Shown: positions 1 to 6,988 of the stretch, piece after piece
Position numbering within the stretch: the stretch's first letter is position 1
Layout of the letters: each line of letters opens with the position of its first letter
Assembly: GCA_964598355.1 (NCBI GenBank)
Contig: CAZRBN010000040.1
Span: forward strand, 1-13,274
Direction: 5' to 3'
Origin: DASQJJ01 sp964598355
GTDB taxonomy: Bacteria > Patescibacteriota > Microgenomatia > Levybacterales > UBA12049
Length of the DNA stretch: 13,274 nt
Program-made: the position numbers and the translations under genes
The notes under the pieces: generated by a model
The model's database searches: none
What the model was told of the DNA's origin: nothing
The model's input: the letters and a program-made list of their open reading frames with translations, nothing else

Positions 1-114
1 AATAATAAATTAGCGCTACCCAAATATAAAAGCCTCAAAGGGAAGTTAACCAGGAAAAGCCAATTGGAGCCTTTGTACGAACAACATCCACGAGTGCTGA
101 GCATTCCGGTCTAG
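1..114 (+). CDS. 3' end of an unidentified protein (5' partial)
   Basis: Frame 1 is open from the first base and ends at TAG 112-114, giving 37 residues that finish with HPRVLSIPV. The fragment is lysine- and arginine-rich (KYKSLKGKLTRKSQ) and reads like the C-terminal tail of a real protein rather than random sequence. No domain can be recognised in so short a piece. It runs in the same direction as the phosphodiesterase gene at 265, with 150 bases between them. An opposite-strand frame of about 28 codons also exists here but has no usable start. The call rests only on the open frame and its composition. Confidence 0.4.
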   Translation, partial: NNKLALPKYKSLKGKLTRKSQLEPLYEQHPRVLSIPV

Positions 115-136
115 CACCCTTTAGTCATTATAGCAC

Positions 137-174
137 CTGTCTCACAGTGAGGCTAAATAAGACAAACGAGACAG
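137..174 (+). other. Inverted repeat in the intergenic stretch before the phosphodiesterase gene
   Basis: CTGTCTC (137-143) and GAGACAG (168-174) are perfect 7-base complements around a 24-base loop. There is no immediate T-run; the nearest is TTTT at 187-190. It is therefore a poor intrinsic terminator for the partial gene ending at 114. A weaker 5-bp hairpin, GTGCT/AGCAC at 94-98/113-117, overlaps that gene's stop codon. Either could be chance. Confidence 0.2.
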
Positions 175-187
175 TGAAAAGGCATAT

Positions 188-215
188 TTTACAGGGTTAA
201 AAATTATCCTATAAT
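188..215 (+). promoter_or_regulatory. Sigma70-type promoter upstream of the phosphodiesterase gene
   Basis: TTTACA (188-193), a 16-base spacer and a perfect TATAAT (210-215) form a good housekeeping promoter. The predicted start near 222 would give the gene at 265 a leader of about 43 nt. No clear Shine-Dalgarno sequence lies before that ATG. The closer extended -10 at 246-254 is therefore an alternative. Confidence 0.5.
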
Positions 216-245
216 ATGTATTGCCGCTGATTCGAAAGGGTTTTG

Positions 246-254
246 TGGTATATT
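246..254 (+). promoter_or_regulatory. Possible extended -10 giving a leaderless phosphodiesterase mRNA
   Basis: TG-G-TATATT at 246-254 matches the extended -10 pattern (TGnTATAAT, one mismatch). It lies 10 nt before the ATG at 265, the spacing seen at the other genes in this window. No convincing -35 is visible at 17 bases, which an extended -10 can compensate for. Overlapping TATTAT at 251-256 is another reading of the same box. Confidence 0.4.
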
Positions 255-264
255 ATAAAAACCA

Positions 265-1515
265 ATGACCACTAACAATACTATCTTCCCACAATATGAT
301 GGAAGATCACTTTTAAATGTCGTTTCTACGATTGAACATTTTTGGAAAATTAAAAGTGATACTCCAGAACTCCCAAAGCAGTTAACAAAAAGAATTGAAG
401 GGTGTTCCCAGCTTATTTTTTTTCTTATAGATGGACTAGGAATGAATTTATTTAACAAGCATGCTAAAAGAAATAGTTTTTTTAGTCAAGCCATGAAGTC
501 TAATAATCTTCAAACAATAACATCAATCTTTCCTTCAACAACAGTTGCCGCACTTTCTACAATCCATACTGGTCTACCTCCAAAAACACATGGTTTATTG
601 GAATGGAATCTTTATTTTGATGAAGTAGACGAAATTGTAAACCCTCTTCCTTACAAAAGAGTAATGACAAGTGTTAGCAAAACTCATCAACCTCGAATAG
701 GAAAAAATCTTTTGTATAAAGGTAAGACTATCTATCAAAAATTAAATAGCAAAAATGTAGAAAGTGTCATTTTCTATCCGACAGAATATGCAAATAGTTA
801 TTACAGTAAAATATTGCTAAAAGGTAGTCGACTTGAAGAATATCAGGAACTTGATGATTTACTAAAAAAATTAATAAAGGTTATTAACCTTAACAGGGAT
901 AACAGATATATTTTTGTTTATATTTCATCTCTAGATGCTTTACAACATTCTTTTGGACCAGATTCATTTGAAGTTAAGGCACATTTCACTAAAATAGAAA
1001 CTACTCTTCAATCTATAATAAATTCAATTAAAAAAGATTTTGCCAATAAAGTTGGGATCATTATTACCTCGGACCATGGTCATATACAAACAAGCCCTAA
1101 GCATATCACCTTTCTGAATTCACTTGGATTTGAAGACTCTTTTAAGTTAAGTAAACATAGTAAACTTATTCTTCCCACTGGGAACATGAGAGATCTTTTT
1201 CTATCGATCAAAGATTCTGATAGAATTAATACAATAAAGAAATTAAAATTTCTATTGAAAGGTAAGGCAGAAGTAAAGTCTTTGAATGAAAGACTGATAC
1301 AGAAACTCTTTGGTAATTTTTCTAAACATATTAAATTCTCAGATAGATTAGGCAATATTTTAATCCTTCCTAAGGAAAATCACTTAGTGTGGTATAAGTA
1401 TTTAGAAACAGACAATTTTTTATCTTTCGGAAAACATGGTGGGTTAAGTAAAGATGAAATGCTTATACCATTAATTATTAACCAGTCATCTGCGTTGACG
1501 AGTAGCTCAGTTTAG
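265..1515 (+). CDS. Alkaline-phosphatase-superfamily phosphodiesterase / nucleotide pyrophosphatase-like protein
   Basis: The 416-residue protein resembles type I phosphodiesterase/nucleotide pyrophosphatase enzymes (PF01663), which hydrolyse phosphate mono- or diesters using two metal ions and a Thr or Ser nucleophile. The expected motifs occur in order. IDGLG gives metal ligand D56. FPSTTVAAL gives the likely nucleophile T93, followed by HTGLPPKTHG. SSLDALQHSFGP gives D224 and H228, SDHGH gives D270 and H271, and FGKHGG gives H391. All seven catalytic and metal positions are therefore present, so it should be active. There is no signal peptide or membrane segment, so a cytoplasmic location is likely, unlike many secreted family members. 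The substrate cannot be told from sequence. The ATG at 265 is the first in frame and sits 10 nt after an extended -10. The 3' end overlaps the convergent gene by 9 bp. Confidence 0.85.
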   Translation: MTTNNTIFPQYDGRSLLNVVSTIEHFWKIKSDTPELPKQLTKRIEGCSQLIFFLIDGLGMNLFNKHAKRNSFFSQAMKSNNLQTITSIFPSTTVAALSTIHTGLPPKTHGLLEWNLYFDEVDEIVNPLPYKRVMTSVSKTHQPRIGKNLLYKGKTIYQKLNSKNVESVIFYPTEYANSYYSKILLKGSRLEEYQELDDLLKKLIKVINLNRDNRYIFVYISSLDALQHSFGPDSFEVKAHFTKIETTLQSIINSIKKDFANKVGIIITSDHGHIQTSPKHITFLNSLGFEDSFKLSKHSKLILPTGNMRDLFLSIKDSDRINTIKKLKFLLKGKAEVKSLNERLIQKLFGNFSKHIKFSDRLGNILILPKENHLVWYKYLETDNFLSFGKHGGLSKDEMLIPLIINQSSALTSSSV

Positions 1516-2832
1516 CTCCGCAGTCAATCTCCCTTTAATAACCGAGTCAAATTCTTTCTCCACAGTCCTACTCTCAGTAGAGAAGAATCTTTTTTCATAA
1601 TCTTCATTTGATTCTCCAGGAAAAGGCGCCTTATCCAACCCAATGGCTTCAGTTGTACCTGAACCAAAAAGTCCATAGACAAAAAAAAGTCTTGTTGCTT
1701 TTGTTTCAGAATCATAAATTGCGGTAAATGAAAACGACGGTCCAAATGTAAACATAGGTGGTTTATGTGGATCAAGCCTATTTGCAATATCTTCTACAAC
1801 TTGACGACATTCTTCAATATGTTCAGGAGATATAAAAATTTTTAAAGTTGTATTACTAATCCTGTTAAAACGATCCAATGCAACCTCTCTGCTATTAAAT
1901 TGCAATCTTGACGGATCAGGATCAAGCATATTGGCAACCTCAGCATAATTGTTAACGAATATTGGCATAAAAATCTCACTGTAAAATTGATCCAATTTCT
2001 TTGAAATTCCTCTTAAAAGTTGGTTAAATTGACGTGAACCTAGAAATTCTAATCCTTTTGTATTAAATACTATTCCCCCTGTGGGATACCCAACTGAAGA
2101 TTCTTGCTTTCGCGGATTACCAAGATCATTGGTGTCTATGTCTTGCATTTCATTCATTAAATATTCAGTAACAACTTCATTAAATAATTGCTGAAAACGT
2201 TCAGGGAAGAATCTTCTAGCATCCATTCTTATCTCATTAGGGGAAACGCCTTGATTACTGAGAAATTCAGTAAATTCTTTTCTATCACGAAATGGCTTTG
2301 CTTCATTTAAAAACTCATGGCTTATTAAGAAGGTATGCACATGAGCAGCCTTTACTGCTTGAGTTCTTATGTATTCATCTTCCATATAAGGACTAAAACT
2401 CCCCCCTATAAAAAGCGCAAAATCTTTCATTCCTCTTAATCTATAAAATTTTTCCATCTCTTCCGCACATATTCTATTTGCTTTCAATAGCAAATCCCAG
2501 GTTTCAACAGAACCTTGGCTAGGTGTAATAATGGGTGAATTTCGATTTTGTGGAAGTAAGTATGTCAAAGTCTGGGCAGAAGCTAAAAAATCAGAATTGT
2601 AAGGTTTAGTTGTTTTGACAACTCTTAGATGCTGTTCTCCTAATAGGGGATCGTTAATTACCTTATCGAAAACGTGTCCCTCAGGATGTGCAGTATCTTT
2701 TTCAACAAGCTCAACATGTCGGTACAGAGTACCCCTAGCGGTTAAATCACTGAGTTTTGTTCTTTTTCTCTGAGAAAGCTCTATCTTTCTCATAAATCTA
2801 CCATGACTTAAAAAGTCTTCAACTATAGTCAT
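1507..2832 (-). CDS. Unidentified 441-residue protein
   Basis: I do not recognise this family. The 441-residue product is hydrophilic, without signal peptide or membrane segments, so probably cytoplasmic. It contains IGGSFSPYM (residues 142-150) followed by AHVHTFLISH (163-172). The H-hydrophobic-H-T-F pattern faintly recalls the H-x-H core of HIT/GalT-type nucleotidyl hydrolases and transferases, but the third histidine or glutamine is missing and the resemblance may be accidental. The C-terminal part has a beta-rich, aromatic stretch (MFTFGPSFSFTAIYD, then RLFFVYGLFGSG). The length and the strong promoter 11 nt before the ATG argue for a real, independently transcribed gene. It converges on the phosphodiesterase gene with the two stop regions overlapping, and no terminator is visible between them. 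Whether the two are functionally linked is unknown. Confidence 0.85.
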   Translation of the reverse strand: MTIVEDFLSHGRFMRKIELSQRKRTKLSDLTARGTLYRHVELVEKDTAHPEGHVFDKVINDPLLGEQHLRVVKTTKPYNSDFLASAQTLTYLLPQNRNSPIITPSQGSVETWDLLLKANRICAEEMEKFYRLRGMKDFALFIGGSFSPYMEDEYIRTQAVKAAHVHTFLISHEFLNEAKPFRDRKEFTEFLSNQGVSPNEIRMDARRFFPERFQQLFNEVVTEYLMNEMQDIDTNDLGNPRKQESSVGYPTGGIVFNTKGLEFLGSRQFNQLLRGISKKLDQFYSEIFMPIFVNNYAEVANMLDPDPSRLQFNSREVALDRFNRISNTTLKIFISPEHIEECRQVVEDIANRLDPHKPPMFTFGPSFSFTAIYDSETKATRLFFVYGLFGSGTTEAIGLDKAPFPGESNEDYEKRFFSTESRTVEKEFDSVIKGRLTAELN

Positions 2833-2843
2833 ACTTTACCCAG

Positions 2844-2872
2844 ATTATAACAATTAATATAGGTTATGTAAA
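2844..2872 (-). promoter_or_regulatory. Sigma70-type promoter of the 441-residue protein gene
   Basis: Read on the minus strand: TTTACA (2872-2867), exactly 17 bases, then TATAAT (2849-2844). The ATG at 2832 begins 11 nt after the -10 box, so the transcript would have a 5' leader of only about 4-5 nt. No Shine-Dalgarno sequence fits in so short a leader. Near-leaderless translation is inferred. Confidence 0.8.
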
Positions 2873-2914
2873 GTCATGTGGAAAACGGGGCAATGGGATT
2901 ATTATTCTAAAGCT

Positions 2915-3871
2915 CTATTCACATCCTAACCTGAAATTCCTATACCAGTCTATAAATTGAATTAAGCCTTCTTTTATGTTAACTTTTGGAATATATCCAA
3001 GCATTATTTTTGCTTTTTCAATATTTGCAGAGGTGTCAAGCATTTCACTTTTTCTTGCCTCGCGAAAATTAATTTTAAATTTTTCTTTCGTAATATCTTG
3101 AATCAGTTCAATAAATTTTTGTAATCTTATAGGATTTGCAGCACCCAAATTAAAAATTTCAAAATCAAATTCTTTATTAAGACTAAGCAGTATTCCATTC
3201 ACTATATCATCTATATACGTAAAGTCTCTTGTTGCATTACCATCTCCATATATTGATATAGGCATTTTATTTAAGGCAGATCTAACAAAGATATAAGGCG
3301 CCATATCAGGCCTACCACTTGGTCCATAGACTGTAAAAAACCTTAAGATTGTTGTTTTAATACCAAATAATTTATTGAAGGTGAAACAAAGATTTTCTCC
3401 TGTTATTTTTGTGAGAGCATATGGATTTAATGGGGTGTTTATTGCCAAGTCTTCTGTGAAAGGTGCTTTATTTAATCCATAGACTGAAGACGATGATGCA
3501 AAAATAAATTGATCGACATTATAAAGTCTGCTCATATTTAGCAAGTTGTAAGTGCCATTTATATTGTTGTTTATATAAAGAGATGGTTTTTCTATAGATG
3601 CTCGAACACCAGCCAATGCTGCAAGGTGTATTATCTTATCGAATTTATTATTTCGAAATATCTCCTCTATCTGATCAGTATTTGTAAGGTCAATTTTCTT
3701 AAAAGAAAAATTGGAATTTTGCTTTAATGCCTTAAGGTTTCCTAACTTAAATTTAGGATTATAATAATCATTCAAATTATCTATTCCAATAACCTCGATA
3801 TTACCATCCAATAAACGTTTTACTAAATTGGACCCAATAAAACCTGCTGCTCCCGTAACCATAATTTTCAT
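2915..3871 (-). CDS. NAD-dependent sugar-nucleotide epimerase, UDP-glucuronate 4-epimerase-like
   Basis: This 318-residue extended short-chain dehydrogenase probably interconverts UDP-glucuronate and UDP-galacturonate in the cytoplasm for surface polysaccharide. The Rossmann motif GAAGFIG (7-13) binds NAD. ASSSSVYG (126-132) and Y151-x3-K155 (PYALTK) form the Ser/Tyr/Lys catalytic site. Two signatures favour the UDP-glucuronate 4-epimerase group over GalE: NDYYNPKFK near residue 34, which matches the group's NDYYDPxLK, and RFFTVYGPSGRPDMAP (177-192), followed by RDFTYIDDIV. The length is slightly short of the usual 330-350. Start: the first ATG of MKIMVTG, 11 nt after a consensus -10; a second Met (M4) is possible but less well placed. 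It has its own promoter. Its link to the downstream glucan operon is unproven. The family call is firm; the exact substrate is less so. Confidence 0.9.
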   Translation of the reverse strand: MKIMVTGAAGFIGSNLVKRLLDGNIEVIGIDNLNDYYNPKFKLGNLKALKQNSNFSFKKIDLTNTDQIEEIFRNNKFDKIIHLAALAGVRASIEKPSLYINNNINGTYNLLNMSRLYNVDQFIFASSSSVYGLNKAPFTEDLAINTPLNPYALTKITGENLCFTFNKLFGIKTTILRFFTVYGPSGRPDMAPYIFVRSALNKMPISIYGDGNATRDFTYIDDIVNGILLSLNKEFDFEIFNLGAANPIRLQKFIELIQDITKEKFKINFREARKSEMLDTSANIEKAKIMLGYIPKVNIKEGLIQFIDWYRNFRLGCE

Positions 3872-3882
3872 ATTATCTGGTT

Positions 3883-3911
3883 ATTATATGTCCATAAGGA
3901 GTACTATTCAA
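3883..3911 (-). promoter_or_regulatory. Sigma70-type promoter of the epimerase gene
   Basis: On the minus strand: TTGAAT (3911-3906), a 17-base spacer, then TATAAT (3888-3883). The ATG at 3871 again starts 11 nt after the -10 box, the same arrangement as at 2832. This predicts a leader of about 4-5 nt with no Shine-Dalgarno sequence. Confidence 0.8.
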
Positions 3912-4006
3912 GTAAATTGCAAGACTCATGTCTAAACCTAAGCCTCTTTGGAGTAGTACTAAAAGCTATATTATTGCATTTTTCAATTTCTCTAAAGAAT
4001 AATCTC

Positions 4007-4738
4007 TTANNNNNNNNNNTTCATGAAATCTGTAAGAACTTTTTCTTTTCTAGCAAGTTTTTCATTTTGTTTTTGACTATTTTGAATTTTCCATAACAAA
4101 AATTCACTAATTAATTTGGAATGTACTTCTATCTTTTTATTTGAGACAGCTTTTGCAATAGCTAAACCGTCTTCCATTCCTTTATGTGGTATCTGATTGT
4201 GTAATCCTATCTTGATGGGACTAAATGTATTTACCTCTGTTATTTCATCAAATTTAGACACATATTTATCAAATAATTGATAGTTCCAAATTGCACATGT
4301 ATTCCAAGGAACGCTATAGGTAATTAAATTTTTATTCTCATAAGATTGCTGAAGTATATTATTTAAATCTTTGTCTTTTGTTTTAAATTTATATCCTACT
4401 ACTAATAAATTCTTGTCTCTCTTTATTTCTTCAATAAGCTGTATTATACCTGCTTTAATTAAAGATACCTCTTTAGAAGCAACAATAAACGCATCTGGAA
4501 TTTTAGCTGTCTTTTTTATCTCCTCTAGAACAGTATTAATTGAAATTGGACTCGTAGGTTTTTCATTTTGCAGAATATTTACTGAAATAGAATTGATTTT
4601 ATAGTTCTCCTTACTGAAGTTTGAAACTATATATATATCTTTAATTCCACTAATAAAAGCCTCGTGAATTAAGTTTATTAGATTGGAATCTTTTAAGTCT
4701 TTTTGAGACTGAATTCTTGTAATAAGGACTGCTTTCAT
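4007..4738 (-). CDS. GT-A-like (family 2 glycosyltransferase-like) protein, 3' end uncertain at gap
   Basis: From the ATG at 4738, 239 residues can be read to the gap. The alternating strand/helix pattern (MKAVLITRI; DIYIVSN; PDAFIVAS; NLLVVGYKF) and the later VPWNTCAIWN (144-153), FDEI and GMEDGLAIAKAV (187-198) resemble a GT-A nucleotide-sugar fold with the ED motif of family 2 glycosyltransferases. At the position where a metal-binding DxD is expected the protein reads ASKE (87-90), so it may be inactive, metal-independent or of another function. No membrane segment is visible. I prefer this start over the longer open frame beginning at 4933. That frame would run through the tRNA, whereas the chosen ATG follows a TATAAT box by 6 nt. 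Function is uncertain. Confidence 0.55.
   Translation of the reverse strand: MKAVLITRIQSQKDLKDSNLINLIHEAFISGIKDIYIVSNFSKENYKINSISVNILQNEKPTSPISINTVLEEIKKTAKIPDAFIVASKEVSLIKAGIIQLIEEIKRDKNLLVVGYKFKTKDKDLNNILQQSYENKNLITYSVPWNTCAIWNYQLFDKYVSKFDEITEVNTFSPIKIGLHNQIPHKGMEDGLAIAKAVSNKKIEVHSKLISEFLLWKIQNSQKQNEKLARKEKVLTDFMXXXX
4010..4019. other. Assembly gap (10 N)
   Basis: Ten undetermined bases interrupt the 3' end of the gene starting at 4738. If the gap is exactly 10 bases, the gene stops immediately afterwards at TAA (4009-4007). If its length is only nominal, two other readings of the left flank are possible. One (4007-3966) gives RDYSLEKLKNAII and then TAG, which looks like a natural protein C-terminus. 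The other gives a 34-codon tail. The true gap length decides. Confidence 0.95.
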
Positions 4739-4744
4739 TCCAGC

Positions 4745-4774
4745 ATTATACCAATTTCTGAATGGATATGTCTT
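4745..4774 (-). promoter_or_regulatory. Promoter of the GT-A-like gene, apparently leaderless
   Basis: On the minus strand a perfect TATAAT (4750-4745) lies 6 nt before the ATG at 4738, so transcription should begin at or next to the start codon. A weak -35, AAGACA (4774-4769), is 18 bases upstream. This box also settles the choice of start codon for the gene. Confidence 0.6.
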
Positions 4775-4843
4775 ATATCCTGAATTGTGCGACATTTGAG
4801 GGTATGAATGCTGAGGGTATGGTGGGGAAGGTGCACAATCGTG

Positions 4844-4916
4844 CTGCGGAGCTTGGATTCGAACCAAGAGTCGCGCTGTTCCAAAGACAGGCGTGTTGCC
4901 ATTACACCACTCCGCA
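4844..4916 (-). tRNA. tRNA-Gln (anticodon UUG)
   Basis: The minus strand folds into a full cloverleaf. The 7-bp acceptor stem is TGCGGAG/CTCCGCA. The D arm is GTGT/ACAC around AATGGCA. The anticodon arm is CTGT-CTTTGGA-ACAG with anticodon TTG, and the T arm is CTTGG-TTCGAAT-CCAAG. The outermost anticodon-stem position is a C.C mismatch. The discriminator base is G73, as usual for tRNA-Gln, and CCA is not encoded (CAC follows). It reads CAA codons. A good promoter lies just upstream. No clear terminator follows, so read-through toward the GT-A-like gene is possible. Confidence 0.95.
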
Positions 4917-4932
4917 ATATGTGGTAAGCACA

Positions 4933-4961
4933 ATTATACCGAATTTCTTATGCTGAGGCAA
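4933..4961 (-). promoter_or_regulatory. Promoter of tRNA-Gln
   Basis: On the minus strand: TTGCCT (4961-4956), a 17-base spacer, then TATAAT (4938-4933). The mature tRNA begins 16 nt downstream of the -10 box, leaving a leader of about 10 nt for RNase P to remove. The promoter sits in the 56-base space between the GH81 gene and the tRNA. Confidence 0.75.
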
Positions 4962-4972
4962 TTAGAAGTGCA

Positions 4973-6988
4973 TTATGGAGTAACAGTACCTGTTTTTTCA
5001 CTTTTACTATTTTCATTTGCAGTAAGCATATAGAGGAAGATTGATTTGGTATTAGACTCTTCTAGATCACTTATCTGATTCCTCTGTGCAAAAACACTAT
5101 CCGGCTCGTAAAAAGACCTCCATAGAGCAAACAAATCTCCCCACGAGTTTTGCTCACTTCCACCACTCTTGGCAAAATCTTTTTTATAATTCGTGAAATT
5201 GGGAAGAGTTCCTAAGTATACTGACGCAGGAGTTATGGGAAGCAGTTGAATACCATACTTCATATTTGTCTTATCACTAAACCATGTTGCAAAGTCTACT
5301 TTTCCACCCCAGACAATGGACGCGATGCTGTGACTATATGGAGATCCGTAGATACCTGTTTTATCAAACCAATAATACTGGGCAGACTGTATTTCCGTAT
5401 TGTATAGATACAGTGCATACGATTGCAGTTGTGGGTCATTTGTAATTTTTCCCCATAAGTACATGCCATACCATGCGTTAATTGCCTCAGAGGATGACTC
5501 CTGATTATTCCCATCAGCAGTATTCCCAAATCCATCGGCCCATGAATGACCTTCATACACATCAAAGTTACGAAGAAAAGGAAATTGCTGGGATTCCCTT
5601 TGTGTTGTTGCTATATCCCGTACCATATCAGAAATATTGTCTTTCATTTTTTGCACAAGAGTTGAGTCAAAATTTGCAAGGACAGCAGCTGAACGGATGT
5701 AATAGCCATAATGAAAATGGTGATCATTAAGATTTTCGTTACCATATTCCGGATATTTCGCAATAAGACTTGTTTTGCCCTCGTTGTAGGAAAAATTCGT
5801 AATGCTCTTTAAAAAGAGCGGTGTTACATAGGCAAGAAGCTGTTCTTTTTCACTCTCTAAATTATATGTGTCTGCTAACAGCAACAAGTTACTGATTTTC
5901 CCAAACCATTTTCCTAAAAAATAATCTTTGCTGTCTGGAGGACCTTCCTTCATAACCCCGGCAATATCTTTTTTTATTTGTCCTGTTATTTCTGCAGCGT
6001 TTGTTGCAACCGGATCAAAAGACCCATTCGGAATGATAAAAGGTGTAGACGTGGTAAATGATTGTGTCTTGACCAGCTTTAGAGGACCACGGATACTATG
6101 ATATTCACCAAGGACATCTGTTTTTGAAGAAAGTGTATCAAATTGATGGGGGAAAAGTGTGAGAAGAGGCATTTTATTATTGGTTGTTACTTGATAAGTA
6201 GTATCAAGTTTATTACTGTCTACAGCAAAAAATGCCTGCGTATCCGTAATATCCATATCAATAAGCGATGAAAAGTCCTGGTAATGTTCTTTTTTATCCA
6301 AAAGAGCAACCACAATTTTTGATGGATTTTGTATAGTAAGCCCTGCATTTGTTGGTGTAGCTTTTACTGCTTTATCAAAATAAAAAGCATAGGTATGTGT
6401 AGGAGTTATCAGCGTAAAACCTTGTGTTGAGAATGCACTATTCTTTACTAAGCTGTTGTTATTGTTATAGATGTCAGCTTTTGAAGGTAGAGAAATCGTA
6501 AGATAGTGCGCCTTTGCTTGTAATAATGCATATGGCAATCCATGACCAATAGTAAAGGTAAGACTTTGAGAATCTTTTGTCTTCATTGTCCCCCGAATAT
6601 GCCAATCGCCAACTGCTTCCACTGTTGGTTTTGCAATAGGGTGGGGAAGACCAATCACAAAATCTTTTTGATATTCAGCAAAAATCGTCTGTGGAGTCCT
6701 GACAACATCAGGATAGGAAAACCCCATCCCATCCTCACCAAACTTATACACCAAAGGAAGAGCATACAAAGGACTAGACGGAAATTGAGACAGTAAGGTA
6801 CTATACCATTGATTTGAAATAATAGGGGAGAGGGAATGGGACGAAGGCTCAGGCTTACTTTGTAATAACGAAAGCGAAGGCTTAGGAGGTCTATTCATAT
6901 AGGCAACAACTGTAAAAAAACACACACCACTTAGCAGTGCAACAAATAGACAAACAGCGATTGGTTTGAAAAAAGGATGGATATGCAT
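4973..6988 (-). CDS. Membrane-anchored GH81 endo-beta-1,3-glucanase
   Basis: The 671-residue protein matches glycoside hydrolase family 81, which cuts beta-1,3-glucan internally with inversion. Residues 9-31 form one hydrophobic segment, a signal anchor, followed by a Pro/Ser-rich linker (33-55), so the enzyme should face outward. An N-terminal beta-sandwich region (about 55-330) precedes the helical catalytic barrel (about 345-650). Family motifs are intact: FLGKWFGK (357-364), NDHHFHYGYY (421-430) with candidate catalytic acid D422, DVYEGHSWADG (476-486), and NQESSSEA (495-502) with E497 as likely base and E501 close by. ITPASVYLG follows near 585-593. It is the last gene of the operon, and its ATG shares a base with the preceding stop (TAATG), implying translational coupling. 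By position it corresponds to the endoglucanase of cellulose operons. A purely scavenging role is an alternative. Confidence 0.92.
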   Translation of the reverse strand: MHIHPFFKPIAVCLFVALLSGVCFFTVVAYMNRPPKPSLSLLQSKPEPSSHSLSPIISNQWYSTLLSQFPSSPLYALPLVYKFGEDGMGFSYPDVVRTPQTIFAEYQKDFVIGLPHPIAKPTVEAVGDWHIRGTMKTKDSQSLTFTIGHGLPYALLQAKAHYLTISLPSKADIYNNNNSLVKNSAFSTQGFTLITPTHTYAFYFDKAVKATPTNAGLTIQNPSKIVVALLDKKEHYQDFSSLIDMDITDTQAFFAVDSNKLDTTYQVTTNNKMPLLTLFPHQFDTLSSKTDVLGEYHSIRGPLKLVKTQSFTTSTPFIIPNGSFDPVATNAAEITGQIKKDIAGVMKEGPPDSKDYFLGKWFGKISNLLLLADTYNLESEKEQLLAYVTPLFLKSITNFSYNEGKTSLIAKYPEYGNENLNDHHFHYGYYIRSAAVLANFDSTLVQKMKDNISDMVRDIATTQRESQQFPFLRNFDVYEGHSWADGFGNTADGNNQESSSEAINAWYGMYLWGKITNDPQLQSYALYLYNTEIQSAQYYWFDKTGIYGSPYSHSIASIVWGGKVDFATWFSDKTNMKYGIQLLPITPASVYLGTLPNFTNYKKDFAKSGGSEQNSWGDLFALWRSFYEPDSVFAQRNQISDLEESNTKSIFLYMLTANENSKSEKTGTVTP

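Noticed and set aside
137..190. Inverted repeat 137-174 plus TTTT at 187-190, as an intrinsic terminator
   Set aside because: The loop is 24 bases and the T-run is short and 12 bases away. It is reported only as an inverted repeat.
2877..2885. A DnaA-box-like TTTTCCACA on the minus strand
   Set aside because: It is a single copy with no cluster, no DnaA or DnaN gene and no AT-rich unwinding region next to it. An origin cannot be claimed.
4739..4933. A 65-codon upstream extension of the GT-A-like gene, starting at 4933
   Set aside because: It would translate the tRNA-Gln gene and its flank. The ATG at 4738 has its own TATAAT box 6 nt upstream, and the protein fold begins there.
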